A DNA stretch of 64,000 nucleotides, taken from NCBI RefSeq assembly GCF_014648355.1, contig NZ_BMQY01000003.1, positions 718,999-782,998 on the forward strand, read 5' to 3'. Under the pieces are notes generated by a model. That model made no database searches, had not been told where the DNA came from, and worked only from the letters and a program-made list of their open reading frames with translations. A program made the position numbers and the translations under genes. Shown here one piece after another: positions 10,790 to 19,119 of the stretch. This DNA comes from Couchioplanes azureus (GTDB lineage Bacteria; Actinomycetota; Actinomycetes; Mycobacteriales; Micromonosporaceae). The stretch's first letter is position 1. Each line of letters opens with the position of its first letter.

Positions 10790-11719
10790 TCAGGACAGCT
10801 GCGGCGCGACCGCCGTCGCCACCAGTTCGAGGTGGTGCAGGTCGCTGAGATCCAGCATCTGCAGGTAGAGGCGCGAGGCGCCGGCCTGCGCGTACCGGCC
10901 CAGGATGTCCACCGCTTGGTCGGGCGTGCCGACGATGCCGCCGTTGCCGCGCATCTCCTCGACCTCGCGGCCGATCGCCGCCGCCCGGCGGGCCACCTCC
11001 GCGTCGTCGCGGCCGACGCAGAGCACCGCGGCCGAGGAGAACGCCGGCGGGGTGGCCCGGCCGATCTCCGCCGAGGCGGCCCGGACCCGGTCGAACATGG
11101 CGGGCAGGTCCTCGATCTTGGCGAACGGGGTGTTGAACTCGTCGGCGTACCGGGCCGCGAGCGCCGGGGTGCGCTTCTTGCCGGCGCCGCCCACGATGAC
11201 CGGCGGGCGCGGGGACTGGACCGGCTTCGGCAGCGCCGGCGAGTCCAGGACCTGGTAGTGCTTGCCGTCGAAGCTGTAGCGCTGTCCCTCCGGCGTGGTC
11301 CACAGGCCGGTCACGATCTCGAGCTGCTCCTCGAGGCGGTCGAAGCGCTGGCCGAGCGGCGGGAACGGGATTCCGTACCCGGTGTGTTCGGCCTCGAACC
11401 AGCCGCCGCCGAGCCCGAGCTCGACCCGCCCGCCGCTCATCGCGTCGACCTGGGCGACGCTGATGGCCAGCGGCCCGGGCAGCCGGAACGTGGCCGAGGT
11501 GACCAGCGTGCCCAGCCGGATCCGGGAGGTCTGCACGGCGAGCCCGGCCAGCGTCACCCACGCATCGGTCGGGCCGGGCAGCCCGTCGCCGCCCATCGCG
11601 AGGTAGTGGTCGGAGCGGAAGAAGCCGTCGTATCCGGCTTCCTCGGCGAACTGGGCCACCCGGCGCAGGTCGTCGTAGGACGCGCCCTGCTGGGGCTCGG
11701 TGAAGATGACGAGACGCAT
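10790..11719 (-). CDS. LLM-class F420-dependent oxidoreductase (luciferase-like)
   Basis: A 309-residue TIM-barrel flavin/F420 oxidoreductase of the luciferase-like monooxygenase superfamily. The start 'MRLVIFTEPQQGASYDDL' is followed by 'AEEAGYDGFFRSDHYLAMGG', then 'RIRLGTLVTSATFR', 'AQVDAMSGGRVELGLGGGWF' and 'PPVIVGGAGKKRT', all standard for the F420-dependent branch. The ATG at 11719 follows a GGTGGGA ribosome site. It probably performs hydride transfer from reduced coenzyme F420 to an unknown substrate. It is divergent from the SAM hydrolase gene. Confidence 0.88.
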   Translation of the reverse strand: MRLVIFTEPQQGASYDDLRRVAQFAEEAGYDGFFRSDHYLAMGGDGLPGPTDAWVTLAGLAVQTSRIRLGTLVTSATFRLPGPLAISVAQVDAMSGGRVELGLGGGWFEAEHTGYGIPFPPLGQRFDRLEEQLEIVTGLWTTPEGQRYSFDGKHYQVLDSPALPKPVQSPRPPVIVGGAGKKRTPALAARYADEFNTPFAKIEDLPAMFDRVRAASAEIGRATPPAFSSAAVLCVGRDDAEVARRAAAIGREVEEMRGNGGIVGTPDQAVDILGRYAQAGASRLYLQMLDLSDLHHLELVATAVAPQLS

Positions 11720-11780
11720 GGTCCCACCCTGCCACGCGGAGCGACGCGCCCGCGGGACCTGTCGCACACAGAGCGTGCCG

Positions 11781-11800
11781 GGGCAGTAACGTAACTGCCC
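11781..11800. promoter_or_regulatory. Inverted repeat over a -10-like element, abutting the SAM hydrolase start
   Basis: GGGCAGT (11781-11787) and ACTGCCC (11794-11800) are perfect inverted repeats with a 6-nt spacer. The spacer and left arm edge contain TAACGT (11787-11792), a TANNNT -10 hexamer at the distance expected for a leaderless transcript that starts at or near the ATG (11801). No Shine-Dalgarno is visible upstream. An operator that covers the -10 box of a leaderless promoter is the simplest reading, but this is inference. Confidence 0.5.
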
Positions 11801-12586
11801 ATGGGCACCTATGGATGGATCAGCCTCACCACCGACTACGGCACCTTCGACGGTTTCGCCGCCGCCTGCCACGGGGTGATCGCGCGTCTCGCTCCCGCCG
11901 TACGTGTCATCGACGTCACCCATCACGTGCCGCCGGCCGACGTGGCCCGCGGCGCCGCGGTCCTGGCGCAGACGGCGCCGCACCTGCCGCCGTCGGTCCA
12001 TGTCGCCGTGGTCGACCCGGGGGTCGGCACCGAGCGGCGCGGCATCGCGGTCGGCACCCCGAACGGTCTGCTCGTCGGTCCGGACAACGGCCTGCTGGTC
12101 TGGGCCGCCGAGGCCCTGGGCGGGCTGGACACCGTGGTGGAACTGACCAATCCGGACTGGTTTCTCGGCGACGTCTCGCGCACCTTCCACGGGCGCGACA
12201 TCTTCTCCCCGGTGGCCGCGCGTCTCGCCCTCGGCGCGCCGCTCACCGACGCCGGATCGCAGGTCGATCCGAAGTCGGTGGTGCGCCTGCCCGACCCCAT
12301 CGTCGCCCTCGGCGACGGCTGGATCGAGGCCGAGGTCGTCACGGTCGACCGCTTCGGCAACGTGCAGCTCGCCGCCGGCGGCTCGATGCTCACCGGCCTC
12401 GGCCCCGACCTGGTCGTCTGCGGGGTCAAGGCCCGCCGGGCCCAGACCTTCGGCGACGCCGGGAAGGGCGAGCTCATCGTGTACGAGGACTCCGCCGGCC
12501 GGGTCGCGATCGCGGTCAACGGCGGACGCGCGGTCGTGGTGCTGTCGGTCCGCCCCGGCGACGTGGTCCGGATAGCGGAACGCTGA
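11801..12586 (+). CDS. S-adenosyl-L-methionine hydrolase (adenosine-forming), DUF62 family
   Basis: A 261-residue member of the SAM hydroxide adenosyltransferase family (related to fluorinase/chlorinase). The conserved motifs are 'ISLTTDYG' (N-terminus), 'VVDPGVGTERR' with D72 and R79, 'GPDNGLL', 'FHGRDIFSPVAA' with H130, and 'DRFGNVQL' (C-terminal beta domain). D72, R79 and H130 match in spacing the Asp-Arg-His set that activates water in the family. The expected reaction is SAM plus water to adenosine plus methionine. The halogenase-specific inserted loop is not apparent. It lies 33 nt upstream of nei2 on the same strand. Confidence 0.9.
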   Translation: MGTYGWISLTTDYGTFDGFAAACHGVIARLAPAVRVIDVTHHVPPADVARGAAVLAQTAPHLPPSVHVAVVDPGVGTERRGIAVGTPNGLLVGPDNGLLVWAAEALGGLDTVVELTNPDWFLGDVSRTFHGRDIFSPVAARLALGAPLTDAGSQVDPKSVVRLPDPIVALGDGWIEAEVVTVDRFGNVQLAAGGSMLTGLGPDLVVCGVKARRAQTFGDAGKGELIVYEDSAGRVAIAVNGGRAVVVLSVRPGDVVRIAER

Positions 12587-12619
12587 TTGCCTGGCCCGCC
12601 TCGGGGCAGGATGGAGAGC

Positions 12620-13405
12620 ATGCCCGAGGGTGACACCGTCTGGAACACCGCCCGCGTCCTGGAACGCGCGCTGACCGGCGACGTCCTGACCGGATCGGAC
12701 TTCCGGGTGCCCCGGCTGGCGGCTACCGACCTGACCGGCTGGACCGTCGCGGAGTCGGCCAGTCGCGGCAAGCATCTGCTGCTGCGGCTCACCCGCGACG
12801 ACCGCGCCATGACGCTGCACTCGCACCTGCGCATGGACGGCGCGTGGCGGGCGTACGCCCCGGGCGAACGCTGGACCGGCCGGCCCGCCCACCTGATCCG
12901 CGTGGTGTTGCGGACGAAGCGTTCCGTGGCGGTCGGCTACCACCTCCACGAGGTCACGCTCGTCCCGACGGCGCAGGAGGACACCCTCGTCGGTCACCTC
13001 GGCCCGGACCTGCTGGGCGCGGACTGGGACCCGGCGGAGGCGGTGCGCCGCATCGCCGAGAAGCCGCAGGCCAGCATCGCGGAGGCGCTCCTCGACCAGC
13101 GCAACCTCGCCGGGGTGGGCAACCTCTACAAGGCGGAGACGCTGTTCCTGCGCGGCCTCTGGCCGTGGACCCCGGTGGCCGACGTCCCGGACCTGACCGC
13201 GACGGTCACCCTCGCCCAGAAGCTCGTGGCGTCCAACCGCGGCCGCTGGACGCAGACGACGACGGGCTCACTGCACAAAGGCCAGACGAGCTACGTGTAC
13301 GGCCGCAGAGCGCAACCCTGCCGCCGCTGCGGCACGGCGATCCGGAAGGCGGAACAGGACGACCGGGTGACCTACTGGTGCCCCCGCTGCCAGCCGGAGC
13401 CCTGA
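12620..13405 (+). CDS. nei2: Endonuclease VIII-type DNA glycosylase (Nei2)
   Basis: A 261-residue Fpg/Nei-family bifunctional glycosylase/AP lyase. After removal of Met1 the N-terminus is Pro-Glu (MPEGDT), the catalytic nucleophile pair of the family. The beta-strand lysine lies in 'SRGKHLLLRL', and the helix-two-turn-helix with 'LLDQRNLAGVGNLYKAE' follows. A C-terminal zinc finger of the form CxxC-x16-CxxC (CRRCG ... CPRCQ) ends the protein. It removes oxidised pyrimidines from DNA. A GGAG ribosome site precedes the ATG at 12620. In mycobacteria nei2 directly follows lhr; here the two remain on the same strand but are separated by about 3 kb. Confidence 0.92.
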   Translation: MPEGDTVWNTARVLERALTGDVLTGSDFRVPRLAATDLTGWTVAESASRGKHLLLRLTRDDRAMTLHSHLRMDGAWRAYAPGERWTGRPAHLIRVVLRTKRSVAVGYHLHEVTLVPTAQEDTLVGHLGPDLLGADWDPAEAVRRIAEKPQASIAEALLDQRNLAGVGNLYKAETLFLRGLWPWTPVADVPDLTATVTLAQKLVASNRGRWTQTTTGSLHKGQTSYVYGRRAQPCRRCGTAIRKAEQDDRVTYWCPRCQPEP

Positions 13406-13421
13406 CCGCGCGGCCCCGGGC

Positions 13422-14183
13422 TCAGACGGCGGGCGTGGAGGGACGTTTGAGCTCCGACAGGCCCTCGGCGAGTCCGCGCAGCCGGTCGGCGGCGTCGATC
13501 AGACCGGTCAGGGCCGGGTGCTGCCCGGTGACCGGGTGGCCGTCCTCGGCGACGTAGCTCGCCGCCGCCGCGACCAGCCGTTCGTAGGCGGTCACGCCCT
13601 CCGTGAACTGGTCTGCCAGGCCCTCGTGGGACCGTTCCAGGGCCGTGCGCCCGTCGGCCGAGGTCAGCGGGAAGGCTCGCTCGACGCTGGCCACGCGCTG
13701 CCCGAGGTCACGCAGCCACTGCTCGGCCACGGCCGCCTCGAGCGCCGCTTGCTCGCCCGGACCGGTCAGGCGGCCGGTCAGCCCGGCGAGCGTGGTGGAC
13801 GCGCGATCCAGGCGGTCCCAGGCCTGCGCCACCGCGGAGCCGCGGACGGCGTACCGGTTGCGCTGGCGGCGTACCTGCTCGATCACCTGGCGGCCCGCCG
13901 GGAAGCGTTCCACCGCGGCGACCAGACGCTGGCCCGGCACGACCGGCGGAGGGGCGGGCGGAGCCGGGGTCGCCGCGAGCTGCCGGTGGTCACTCCACCG
14001 CCACCAGGCCAGGGCCACCGACGCCCCCGCGGATGCGGCCCAGGCCGCGTCCGCGATCCCGATTCCCGCGTACGGGGTGAGCACGGCGGTGGCGGCGCTC
14101 AGACCACCGCCGATGACGCTCCACCGCCGCGCCGCGCCGCGCAGGCGCCTGAGCCGCCGGAAGTATCTGGCCCTCTCGTCCAC
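13422..14183 (-). CDS. pspM: PspM-like membrane protein of the psp envelope-stress cluster
   Basis: A 253-residue protein: a basic N-terminus (RYFRRLRRLRGAARRW), two adjacent hydrophobic segments (VIGGGLSAATAVLTPYAGI and AAWAASAGASVALAW), then a helical cytosolic domain. The position immediately downstream of pspA and clgR and the two-helix topology match mycobacterial PspM (Rv2743c type), a membrane partner of PspA; primary sequence alone would not prove it. I prefer the GTG at 14183 because GGGAG lies 6 nt upstream. The GTG at 14207 would start inside a duplicated hairpin and has no ribosome site. The gene is separated from pspA by tandem stem-loops. Confidence 0.7.
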   Translation of the reverse strand: MDERARYFRRLRRLRGAARRWSVIGGGLSAATAVLTPYAGIGIADAAWAASAGASVALAWWRWSDHRQLAATPAPPAPPPVVPGQRLVAAVERFPAGRQVIEQVRRQRNRYAVRGSAVAQAWDRLDRASTTLAGLTGRLTGPGEQAALEAAVAEQWLRDLGQRVASVERAFPLTSADGRTALERSHEGLADQFTEGVTAYERLVAAAASYVAEDGHPVTGQHPALTGLIDAADRLRGLAEGLSELKRPSTPAV

Positions 14184-14200
14184 CGTGCGCTCCCTCTCTC

Positions 14201-14267
14201 GCTCCACCGGGCGGCCGCGCCGCCCGGCCCGACCGGGGCTCCACCGAGCGGCCGCGCCGCCCGGCCC
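14201..14267. repeat. Two 30-bp direct repeats, each a GC-rich hairpin, between pspA and pspM
   Basis: Bases 14201-14230 and 14238-14267 are the same 30-mer with one mismatch, at a 37-bp period. The first contains CCGGGCGGC (14207-14215) and GCCGCCCGG (14219-14227), a perfect 9-bp stem with a CGC loop. The second has the same stem with one mismatch. Both lie between the pspA stop (14343) and the pspM start. In the pspA-pspM transcript they would form two strong stem-loops, suited to lowering read-through or protecting upstream mRNA. Confidence 0.75.
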
Positions 14268-14342
14268 GGTTAAGGCTCGGCGCCCGGGCCCGTGCCGACC
14301 GGGGACGGGCGGTGGTGCCCGGCGGCTCGGCCGGCGCTGCGG

Positions 14343-15197
14343 TCAGCCCGCGGCCGTCGTGTCTCCGCGCTTGTTCATGCTGGCCCGGATCTCGTCCAGG
14401 CGGGCGACGCCGGCCGGGTCCGCCGTCGGGGCGGCCGGTTCGACCGCCGGCTGGGCCGGGGTGCCGCCGAGCTTCTCGCCCGCCATGCTGGCCCGGATCT
14501 GCTCGAGACGCGAGGAGCCGGCCAGGTCGAGGCTCGACTTCTGCACCTCCAGCATGCGTCCCTCGACCGAGTTGGAGGCGAGCTCGGCGCGGCCCATGGC
14601 GTTGGCGTAGCGCTGCTCGATCTTGTCGCGGACCTCGTCCAGGGACGGGGTGTTGCCCGGCGCGGCCAGCGAGGACATCGACTCGAGCGACTTGGCGACG
14701 GTTTCCTGCATCTTGGCCTGCTCGAGCTGGCTGAGCAGGCGGGAACGCTCGGCGATGCGCTGCTGGAGCACCATCGCGTTGTTCTCGACCGCCTTGCGGG
14801 CCTGCCCGGCCGCGGCGAGCGCCTGGTCGTGCAGGGTCTTCAGGTCCTCCATCGACTGCTCGCCGGAGACGAGCTGCGTGGCCAGCGTCTGCGCCGTCGC
14901 CTCGTACTTCTGGGCCTCGGCCTCGTCGCCGCCGGCGCGGGCCCGGTCGGCCAGGACCAGCGCCTGGCGGGCCATGCCCTGCAGCTTCTCGACCTCGGAC
15001 ATCTGCCGCGACAGCTTCATCTCGAGCTGACGCTGGTTGCCGATCACGGCCGCGGCCTGCTGCACGAGCGCCTGGTGCTGCCGCTGGGCCTCTTCGATGG
15101 CCTGCTGGATCTGCACCTTGGGATCGGCGTACTCGTCGATCTTCGCGCCGAAGAGCGCCATCACGTAACGCCAGCCCTTGACGAACGGGTTCGCCAT
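14343..15197 (-). CDS. pspA: Phage-shock protein A (PspA/IM30 family)
   Basis: A 284-residue, almost wholly helical protein beginning '[20 protein letters not shown]' (amphipathic membrane-binding helix), with long coiled-coil segments through residue about 220. PspA binds the inner face of the stressed membrane and also restrains regulators. The C-terminal extension carries a motif twice: RLEQIRASM (230-238) and RLDEIRASM (266-274), joined by a Pro/Ala linker. It lies downstream of clgR and upstream of pspM. The leader (15198-15503) is rich in inverted repeats, so expression is probably stress-controlled; ClgR is the regulator in mycobacteria. Confidence 0.93.
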   Translation of the reverse strand: MANPFVKGWRYVMALFGAKIDEYADPKVQIQQAIEEAQRQHQALVQQAAAVIGNQRQLEMKLSRQMSEVEKLQGMARQALVLADRARAGGDEAEAQKYEATAQTLATQLVSGEQSMEDLKTLHDQALAAAGQARKAVENNAMVLQQRIAERSRLLSQLEQAKMQETVAKSLESMSSLAAPGNTPSLDEVRDKIEQRYANAMGRAELASNSVEGRMLEVQKSSLDLAGSSRLEQIRASMAGEKLGGTPAQPAVEPAAPTADPAGVARLDEIRASMNKRGDTTAAG

Positions 15198-15503
15198 ATC
15201 CGCGGTATCCCCTCAATGTCGCTGCATCGGACGCGCCACCGACGCAAGCCCGAGGGGTCTTCACGATGGCGCGGGATCCATCGTGTCAGCTCCTCGCCAC
15301 CGGCGTCACGTGACCTCGGGGGGATCTCAGGGTGTTCCAGGGGGATCCCCCACGTCCGAGGCTACGCGCCCACGAGCGTTCCGGCGACGCCGTGGCACTC
15401 CTCGATGATCACCGTCCGGGGCAGCGCCTGATGCCCGGGAAGCCCCTGGTCACGCCGGACGATCGGCGCGAGCGGGGGCCCGGGAAGCGGGGAGGGAACG
15501 CGG
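15198..15503. promoter_or_regulatory. pspA-clgR intergenic region with three inverted repeats
   Basis: These 306 bases hold no convincing gene. They contain CACGATGG (15262-15269) paired with CCATCGTG (15278-15285), the 12-bp perfect palindrome GGGGGATCCCCC (15340-15351), and CCTCGG (15314-15319) paired with CCGAGG (15356-15361) around it. A near match to the ClgR operator core (CGC-N5-GCG) at about 15364-15377 has a 6-nt rather than 5-nt spacer. The pspA promoter and operator should lie here; which repeat binds which regulator is unknown. Confidence 0.55.
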
Positions 15504-16256
15504 TCAGGCCGCGCAGACCACGTCGCGCTCGCGCTTGCGTCGGGTGCGGAGCGTGGCCTTGAGCGGGGTGTCCTGGCGGACGGAGACCGAGACGCCGCCG
15601 TCGGTCGTCACCTGACGCACCGGCGCCGCCTCCTTGGCCTGCTGCTTGACCCTGGCACCGGCGGCGACGGCCTGCGCACCGGCGGCGGCTGCCTTGGCTG
15701 CGGCGGCGGCCTGCGCTCCCGCGGCCGCGCGCGCGGAGGAGGTGGCCCGCGCGGAAGAAGCGGCCCCCGCGGAGGAGGTGGCCCGCGCGGAAGAAGCGGC
15801 CCCCGCGGAGGAGGTGGCCCGCGCGGAAGAAGCGGCCCCCGCGGAGGAGGTGGCCCGCGCGGAAGAAGCGGCTCCCGCTGCGGAGGCGGCCTGCCCCTCG
15901 GAGGCGCCCTGAGCCGCGCCCGCGGCCCGGGCTCCGGAGGCGGCCTGGGTGTCCGCCGCGGAGGTGGAGCCGGTGGACTGGGCCGGTGTGTGCTCCACCG
16001 GCACGAACACTCCCGTCATGCCCTCCGCGAGCGCCAGCGTGCCGCTCACCTCGCCGAGCACCTCGGAGAGACGGGCGCCGAGCGCCTCACAGATGGCCGC
16101 CAGCAGCTCGCTGGAAGCTTCCTTCTGGCCGCGTTCGATCTCGGAGAGATATCCGAGGCTCACGTTGGCGGCGGTCGACACCTCACGCAGCGTGCGGTGC
16201 TGTCCCTGCCTGCGCGCCCGAAGTGCGTCACCGATTACCCGGCGTAGCAGGACCAT
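15504..16256 (-). CDS. clgR: ClgR-like XRE-family regulator with alanine-rich repeat insertion
   Basis: A 250-residue protein. Residues about 5-70 are a helix-turn-helix with the ClgR signature '[20 protein letters not shown]', continuing '[18 protein letters not shown]'. ClgR activates clp protease and psp genes in actinobacteria and is itself degraded by Clp. Family members of about 110-130 residues have no long insertion; here residues about 98-210 are Ala/Ser/Gly-rich and include four 12-residue repeats [12 protein letters not shown] (129-176). The last 30 residues ([20 protein letters not shown] and then RERDVVCAA) look conserved and end in Ala-Ala, a typical Clp degron. The ATG at 16256 follows a perfect GGAGGAGGT site. 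Target-gene assignment is by analogy. Confidence 0.88.
   Translation of the reverse strand: MVLLRRVIGDALRARRQGQHRTLREVSTAANVSLGYLSEIERGQKEASSELLAAICEALGARLSEVLGEVSGTLALAEGMTGVFVPVEHTPAQSTGSTSAADTQAASGARAAGAAQGASEGQAASAAGAASSARATSSAGAASSARATSSAGAASSARATSSAGAASSARATSSARAAAGAQAAAAAKAAAAGAQAVAAGARVKQQAKEAAPVRQVTTDGGVSVSVRQDTPLKATLRTRRKRERDVVCAA
15731..15874. repeat. Four tandem 36-bp repeats inside clgR
   Basis: Units at 15731-15766, 15767-15802, 15803-15838 and 15839-15874 are identical apart from one C-to-T change in the last. Each encodes 12 residues ([12 protein letters not shown]), so copy-number change keeps the frame. The near identity shows that the array expanded recently or is kept uniform. 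Confidence 0.95.
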
Positions 16257-16424
16257 GGCACCTCCTCCTGCGGCGGGGCCGCCGGCAGCCGCCGGAGGCT
16301 TCCCGCAACCGTACCCGGTGCGGGCGACGCCGACATCCCGCCCCGCCGAATTCCGGGACGGGCGGGACTCCCGGGACGCCCGCGGGACTCTCGATACGAT
16401 CATGACGAATGCGGGACGGCACGG

Positions 16425-16922
16425 TCAGTCCGGGGTCGACGCCCGCGGATCCCGGAGCTCCTCGACGAGCAGCGCGAGGACGGAAGTCATCGTCTCGTGC
16501 CGGATGTCGTCCCTCGAGCCGTCGAGCTCGAGCTCCTGGACCTGCGTCCGGGTGGGCCCCGCCACCGCCACGTAGACCAGGCCCACGGGCTTGCCGTCCT
16601 GCGGCTCGGGCCCCGCCACGCCGGTCGTGGCCAGACCCCAGTCGGCGCCGCAGCGGCCGCGGACCCCCTCGGCCATGGCCCGCGCCACGTCCGGGTCCAC
16701 CGGGCCGCGGTCGGCGAGCAGGTCCTCCGGTACGCCCGCCAGCGCGTGCTTGAGATCTGTCGCATACACGACCAAGCCGCCGCGGAAAACGGCGCTGACC
16801 CCGGGGATCTCGACGATCGTGGCGGCCAGCAGCCCCCCGGTCAGCGACTCCGCCACCGCCAGCGTCTGACGGCGGTCCACGAGAGCGTGTACGGCTGCCG
16901 CCGCGGCCACTCCGGTGTTCAT
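16425..16922 (-). CDS. cinA: Nicotinamide-nucleotide amidohydrolase (CinA C-terminal domain, PncC)
   Basis: A 165-residue stand-alone CinA C-domain protein. The motifs 'TLAVAESLTGGLLAATI' and 'GVSAVFRGGLVVYATDLKHALAGV' near the N-terminus, then 'DWGLATTGVAGPEPQDGKPVGLVYVA', are characteristic of PncC deamidases that convert nicotinamide mononucleotide to nicotinate mononucleotide; the serine in 'AESLTGG' is the expected nucleophile. No N-terminal MoCF/COG1058 domain is present, as is usual for the actinobacterial gene between pgsA and clgR. The ATG at 16922 follows a GAGGGGG site. It is 60 nt from pgsA and probably in the same transcript. Confidence 0.9.
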   Translation of the reverse strand: MNTGVAAAAAVHALVDRRQTLAVAESLTGGLLAATIVEIPGVSAVFRGGLVVYATDLKHALAGVPEDLLADRGPVDPDVARAMAEGVRGRCGADWGLATTGVAGPEPQDGKPVGLVYVAVAGPTRTQVQELELDGSRDDIRHETMTSVLALLVEELRDPRASTPD

Positions 16923-16982
16923 GTCCCCCTCTAACTCGACGGGTCTGCGCCGAGATCTCGCCTATTCCCCGCCAGGCCCCGG

Positions 16983-17585
16983 TTAGTCCGCCGCGCGGGA
17001 TACCGCTTCCCGGCGGATGCGCAGCGCCTGCAGGACGTAGTCGGCGCCGGTGACCATGGTGATCAGCAGTGCCGCCACCATCAGCCACGTGCCCACCGCG
17101 TCGAACGGCGCCGGCACGGGCCACAGCAGCCAGGCGATGGCCAGGGTCTGCAGGGCCGTCTTGAGCTTCCCGCCACGGCTGGCCGGGATGATGCCGTAGC
17201 GGATCACCCAGAACCGCAGCGCCGTGACGCCCCACTCGCGGAGCAGGATCAGCCCGGTCACCCACCAGGACAGCCGGTCGTACGCCGACAGCAGGATCAG
17301 CGCGCTGCCGGTGAGCGCCTTGTCGGCGATCGGGTCCGCCACCTTGCCGAAGGAGGTGACCAGCTGGTAACGGCGGGCGATCCAGCCGTCCGCGAAGTCC
17401 GTGGCCGACGCCACGCAGAAGGTCAGGCAGGCGGTGATGCGCCAGCCGGTGCCGGCCGTCTCGGAGATCACGGTGAAGACCACGAAGACCGGCACGAGCA
17501 CGATCCGGACGGCGGTGAGCATGTTCGCCGGATTGTGGAGCGGAACACGCCTGGGAGCGGCCACCGGCACCGGCTCGTCGGTCAT
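16983..17585 (-). CDS. pgsA: CDP-alcohol phosphatidyltransferase (phosphatidylglycerophosphate synthase)
   Basis: A 200-residue integral membrane enzyme. The CDP-alcohol signature D-x2-DG-x2-AR-x8-G-x3-D-x3-D is fully present (DFADGWIAR, then [10 protein letters not shown]). It is followed by several membrane helices, with '[17 protein letters not shown]' typical of PgsA. It transfers a phosphatidyl group from CDP-diacylglycerol to glycerol-3-phosphate (probable acceptor). Its ATG (17585-17583) overlaps the rimO stop (17584-17582) by 4 nt, so translation is coupled. The order rimO-pgsA-cinA-clgR is conserved in actinobacteria. Confidence 0.92.
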   Translation of the reverse strand: MTDEPVPVAAPRRVPLHNPANMLTAVRIVLVPVFVVFTVISETAGTGWRITACLTFCVASATDFADGWIARRYQLVTSFGKVADPIADKALTGSALILLSAYDRLSWWVTGLILLREWGVTALRFWVIRYGIIPASRGGKLKTALQTLAIAWLLWPVPAPFDAVGTWLMVAALLITMVTGADYVLQALRIRREAVSRAAD

Positions 17586-19093
17586 GGCGCGGTCGCCACC
17601 GTCGGCGACGGGGAAGCCGACCGGGATGCGGAAGCGGCCGAGGCCGGCCGCGCCGCGGAGATCATCTCGAGCGGGACGGCGATCAGGTCGACGCCCTCGG
17701 TGGCCGTGACCCGGGCGCGGACGAAGTCGCCCGGGCGCAGCGCCGCCAGGTCGACCCCGGCGTCGCCGGCGACCAGCGTGGTCGAGCCGTCCACCTCCGG
17801 GGCCTGGTGCTCGGCACGGCCCTCGATCTCGCCCGCCTCCACGGTGTCGACCATCACCTCGACGATCGAGCCGAGACGGTCCTCCGCGCGCTGGGCGCAC
17901 AGCTCGTCGGCGAGGTCGCTGATCCGGGCGTACCGGCGCTTGATGGTGTCCTCGCGCACCTTGCCCGGCAGGCCCACGGCCTCCGTGCCGTCCTCGTCGC
18001 TGTAGTCGAAGACGCCGATGGCGTCGAGGCGCGCCTCGGTGAGGAAGCGGACCAGCTCGTCGACGTCCTGCCTGGTCTCGCCCGGGAAACCGACGATGAA
18101 GTTGCTGCGGGCACCGGCCTCGGGGGCCAGGGCCCGCGCGGAGGCGAGCAGGTCGAGGAAGCGCTCGGTGGACCCGAAGCGTCGCATCCGGCGCAGCACC
18201 GGCTCGCTGGAGTGCTGGAACGACAGGTCGTAGTAGGCGGCGACGCCCGGCGTGGTGGCGATGACCTCGACCAGCCCCGGCCGGGTCTCCGCGGGCTGCA
18301 GGTAGCTCGCGCGCACCCGCACGATGCCGTCGACGGCCGCGAGCTGCGGGAGCAGCTTCTCCAGGGCCCTCGGGTCGCCGAGGTCCTTGCCGTACGAGGT
18401 GCTGTTCTCGCTCACCAGCACCAGCTCGCGCACGCCCGTGCGGGCCAGCCACTCGGCCTCGGCGAGCAGCTCCTGCGGGTCGCGGGAGACGAACGCGCCC
18501 CGGAACGCCGGGATCGCGCAGAACGAGCACCGGCGGTCGCATCCGCTGGCGAGCTTCAGGCTGGCGACCGGCCCGGTGTCCAGCCGGCGGCGCAGCACCG
18601 TGCGCAGGTGCGCGGGGGTGTGCTCGTCGACGGTGGCGTGGCCGGGGACGACCACCTTCGCGGCCTGCCGGTGCACCGGGGTCAGGGGCAGCAGCTCACG
18701 CCGGTCGCGGGGGGTGTGCGCCTCGAACTTCTCCCCCGCCAGCACGCCGTCGAGCCGGGCCGCGATGTCGGTGTAGTCGTCGAAGCCCAGCACCGCCTGC
18801 GCCTCGGGCAGACTGTCGGCCAGCTCCCGGCCGTACCGTTCGGCCATGCAGCCGGCGGCGACGACCTTGGCGCCGGTGTCCGCGGCCGCGAGCAGCGTCT
18901 CGATCGAGTCCTGCTTGGCCTTCTCGACGAACCCGCAGGTGTTGACGACCACCACGTCGGCGCCCTCGGCGTCCGTGCTGACCTGCCAGCCTCCGGCGTC
19001 GAGGCGCGCGGCGAGCTCCTCGGAGTCGACTTCGTTGCGGGCGCAGCCGAGGGTGAGCAGAGCGACGCGGCGGGGCGGAGGAGTCACGGACAC
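17582..19093 (-). CDS. rimO: Ribosomal protein S12 methylthiotransferase RimO
   Basis: A 503-residue radical-SAM methylthiotransferase. The N-terminal UPF0004 domain supplies C17 ([10 protein letters not shown]), C53 (VNTCGFV) and C82 (AAGCMAERY) for one iron-sulfur cluster. The radical-SAM CxxxCxxC is C185-C189-C192 (GCDRRCSFC). '[17 protein letters not shown]' and a C-terminal TRAM domain (about 400-470) follow. The last 25 residues form a Ser/Ala-rich tail. It methylthiolates an aspartate of ribosomal protein S12. The start is one of two in-frame GTG codons, 19093 or 19087; the latter sits better after GGCGGGTG. It is 26 nt downstream of ftsK. Confidence 0.93.
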   Translation of the reverse strand: MSVTPPPRRVALLTLGCARNEVDSEELAARLDAGGWQVSTDAEGADVVVVNTCGFVEKAKQDSIETLLAAADTGAKVVAAGCMAERYGRELADSLPEAQAVLGFDDYTDIAARLDGVLAGEKFEAHTPRDRRELLPLTPVHRQAAKVVVPGHATVDEHTPAHLRTVLRRRLDTGPVASLKLASGCDRRCSFCAIPAFRGAFVSRDPQELLAEAEWLARTGVRELVLVSENSTSYGKDLGDPRALEKLLPQLAAVDGIVRVRASYLQPAETRPGLVEVIATTPGVAAYYDLSFQHSSEPVLRRMRRFGSTERFLDLLASARALAPEAGARSNFIVGFPGETRQDVDELVRFLTEARLDAIGVFDYSDEDGTEAVGLPGKVREDTIKRRYARISDLADELCAQRAEDRLGSIVEVMVDTVEAGEIEGRAEHQAPEVDGSTTLVAGDAGVDLAALRPGDFVRARVTATEGVDLIAVPLEMISAARPASAASASRSASPSPTVATAP

Positions 19094-19119
19094 CCGCCAA
19101 GGTTACCGGCTGTCCCGGC

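Noticed and set aside
15364..15377. CGC...GCG upstream of pspA considered as a ClgR operator
   Set aside because: The spacer is six rather than five bases and flanking positions do not match the consensus; kept only as a remark in the intergenic entry.
15634..15912. Plus-strand frame opposite clgR encoding Glu/Ala repeats ([12 protein letters not shown]) that look like a coiled coil
   Set aside because: It is the complement of the alanine-rich clgR repeats; clgR has the helix-turn-helix, a perfect ribosome site and the conserved neighbourhood.
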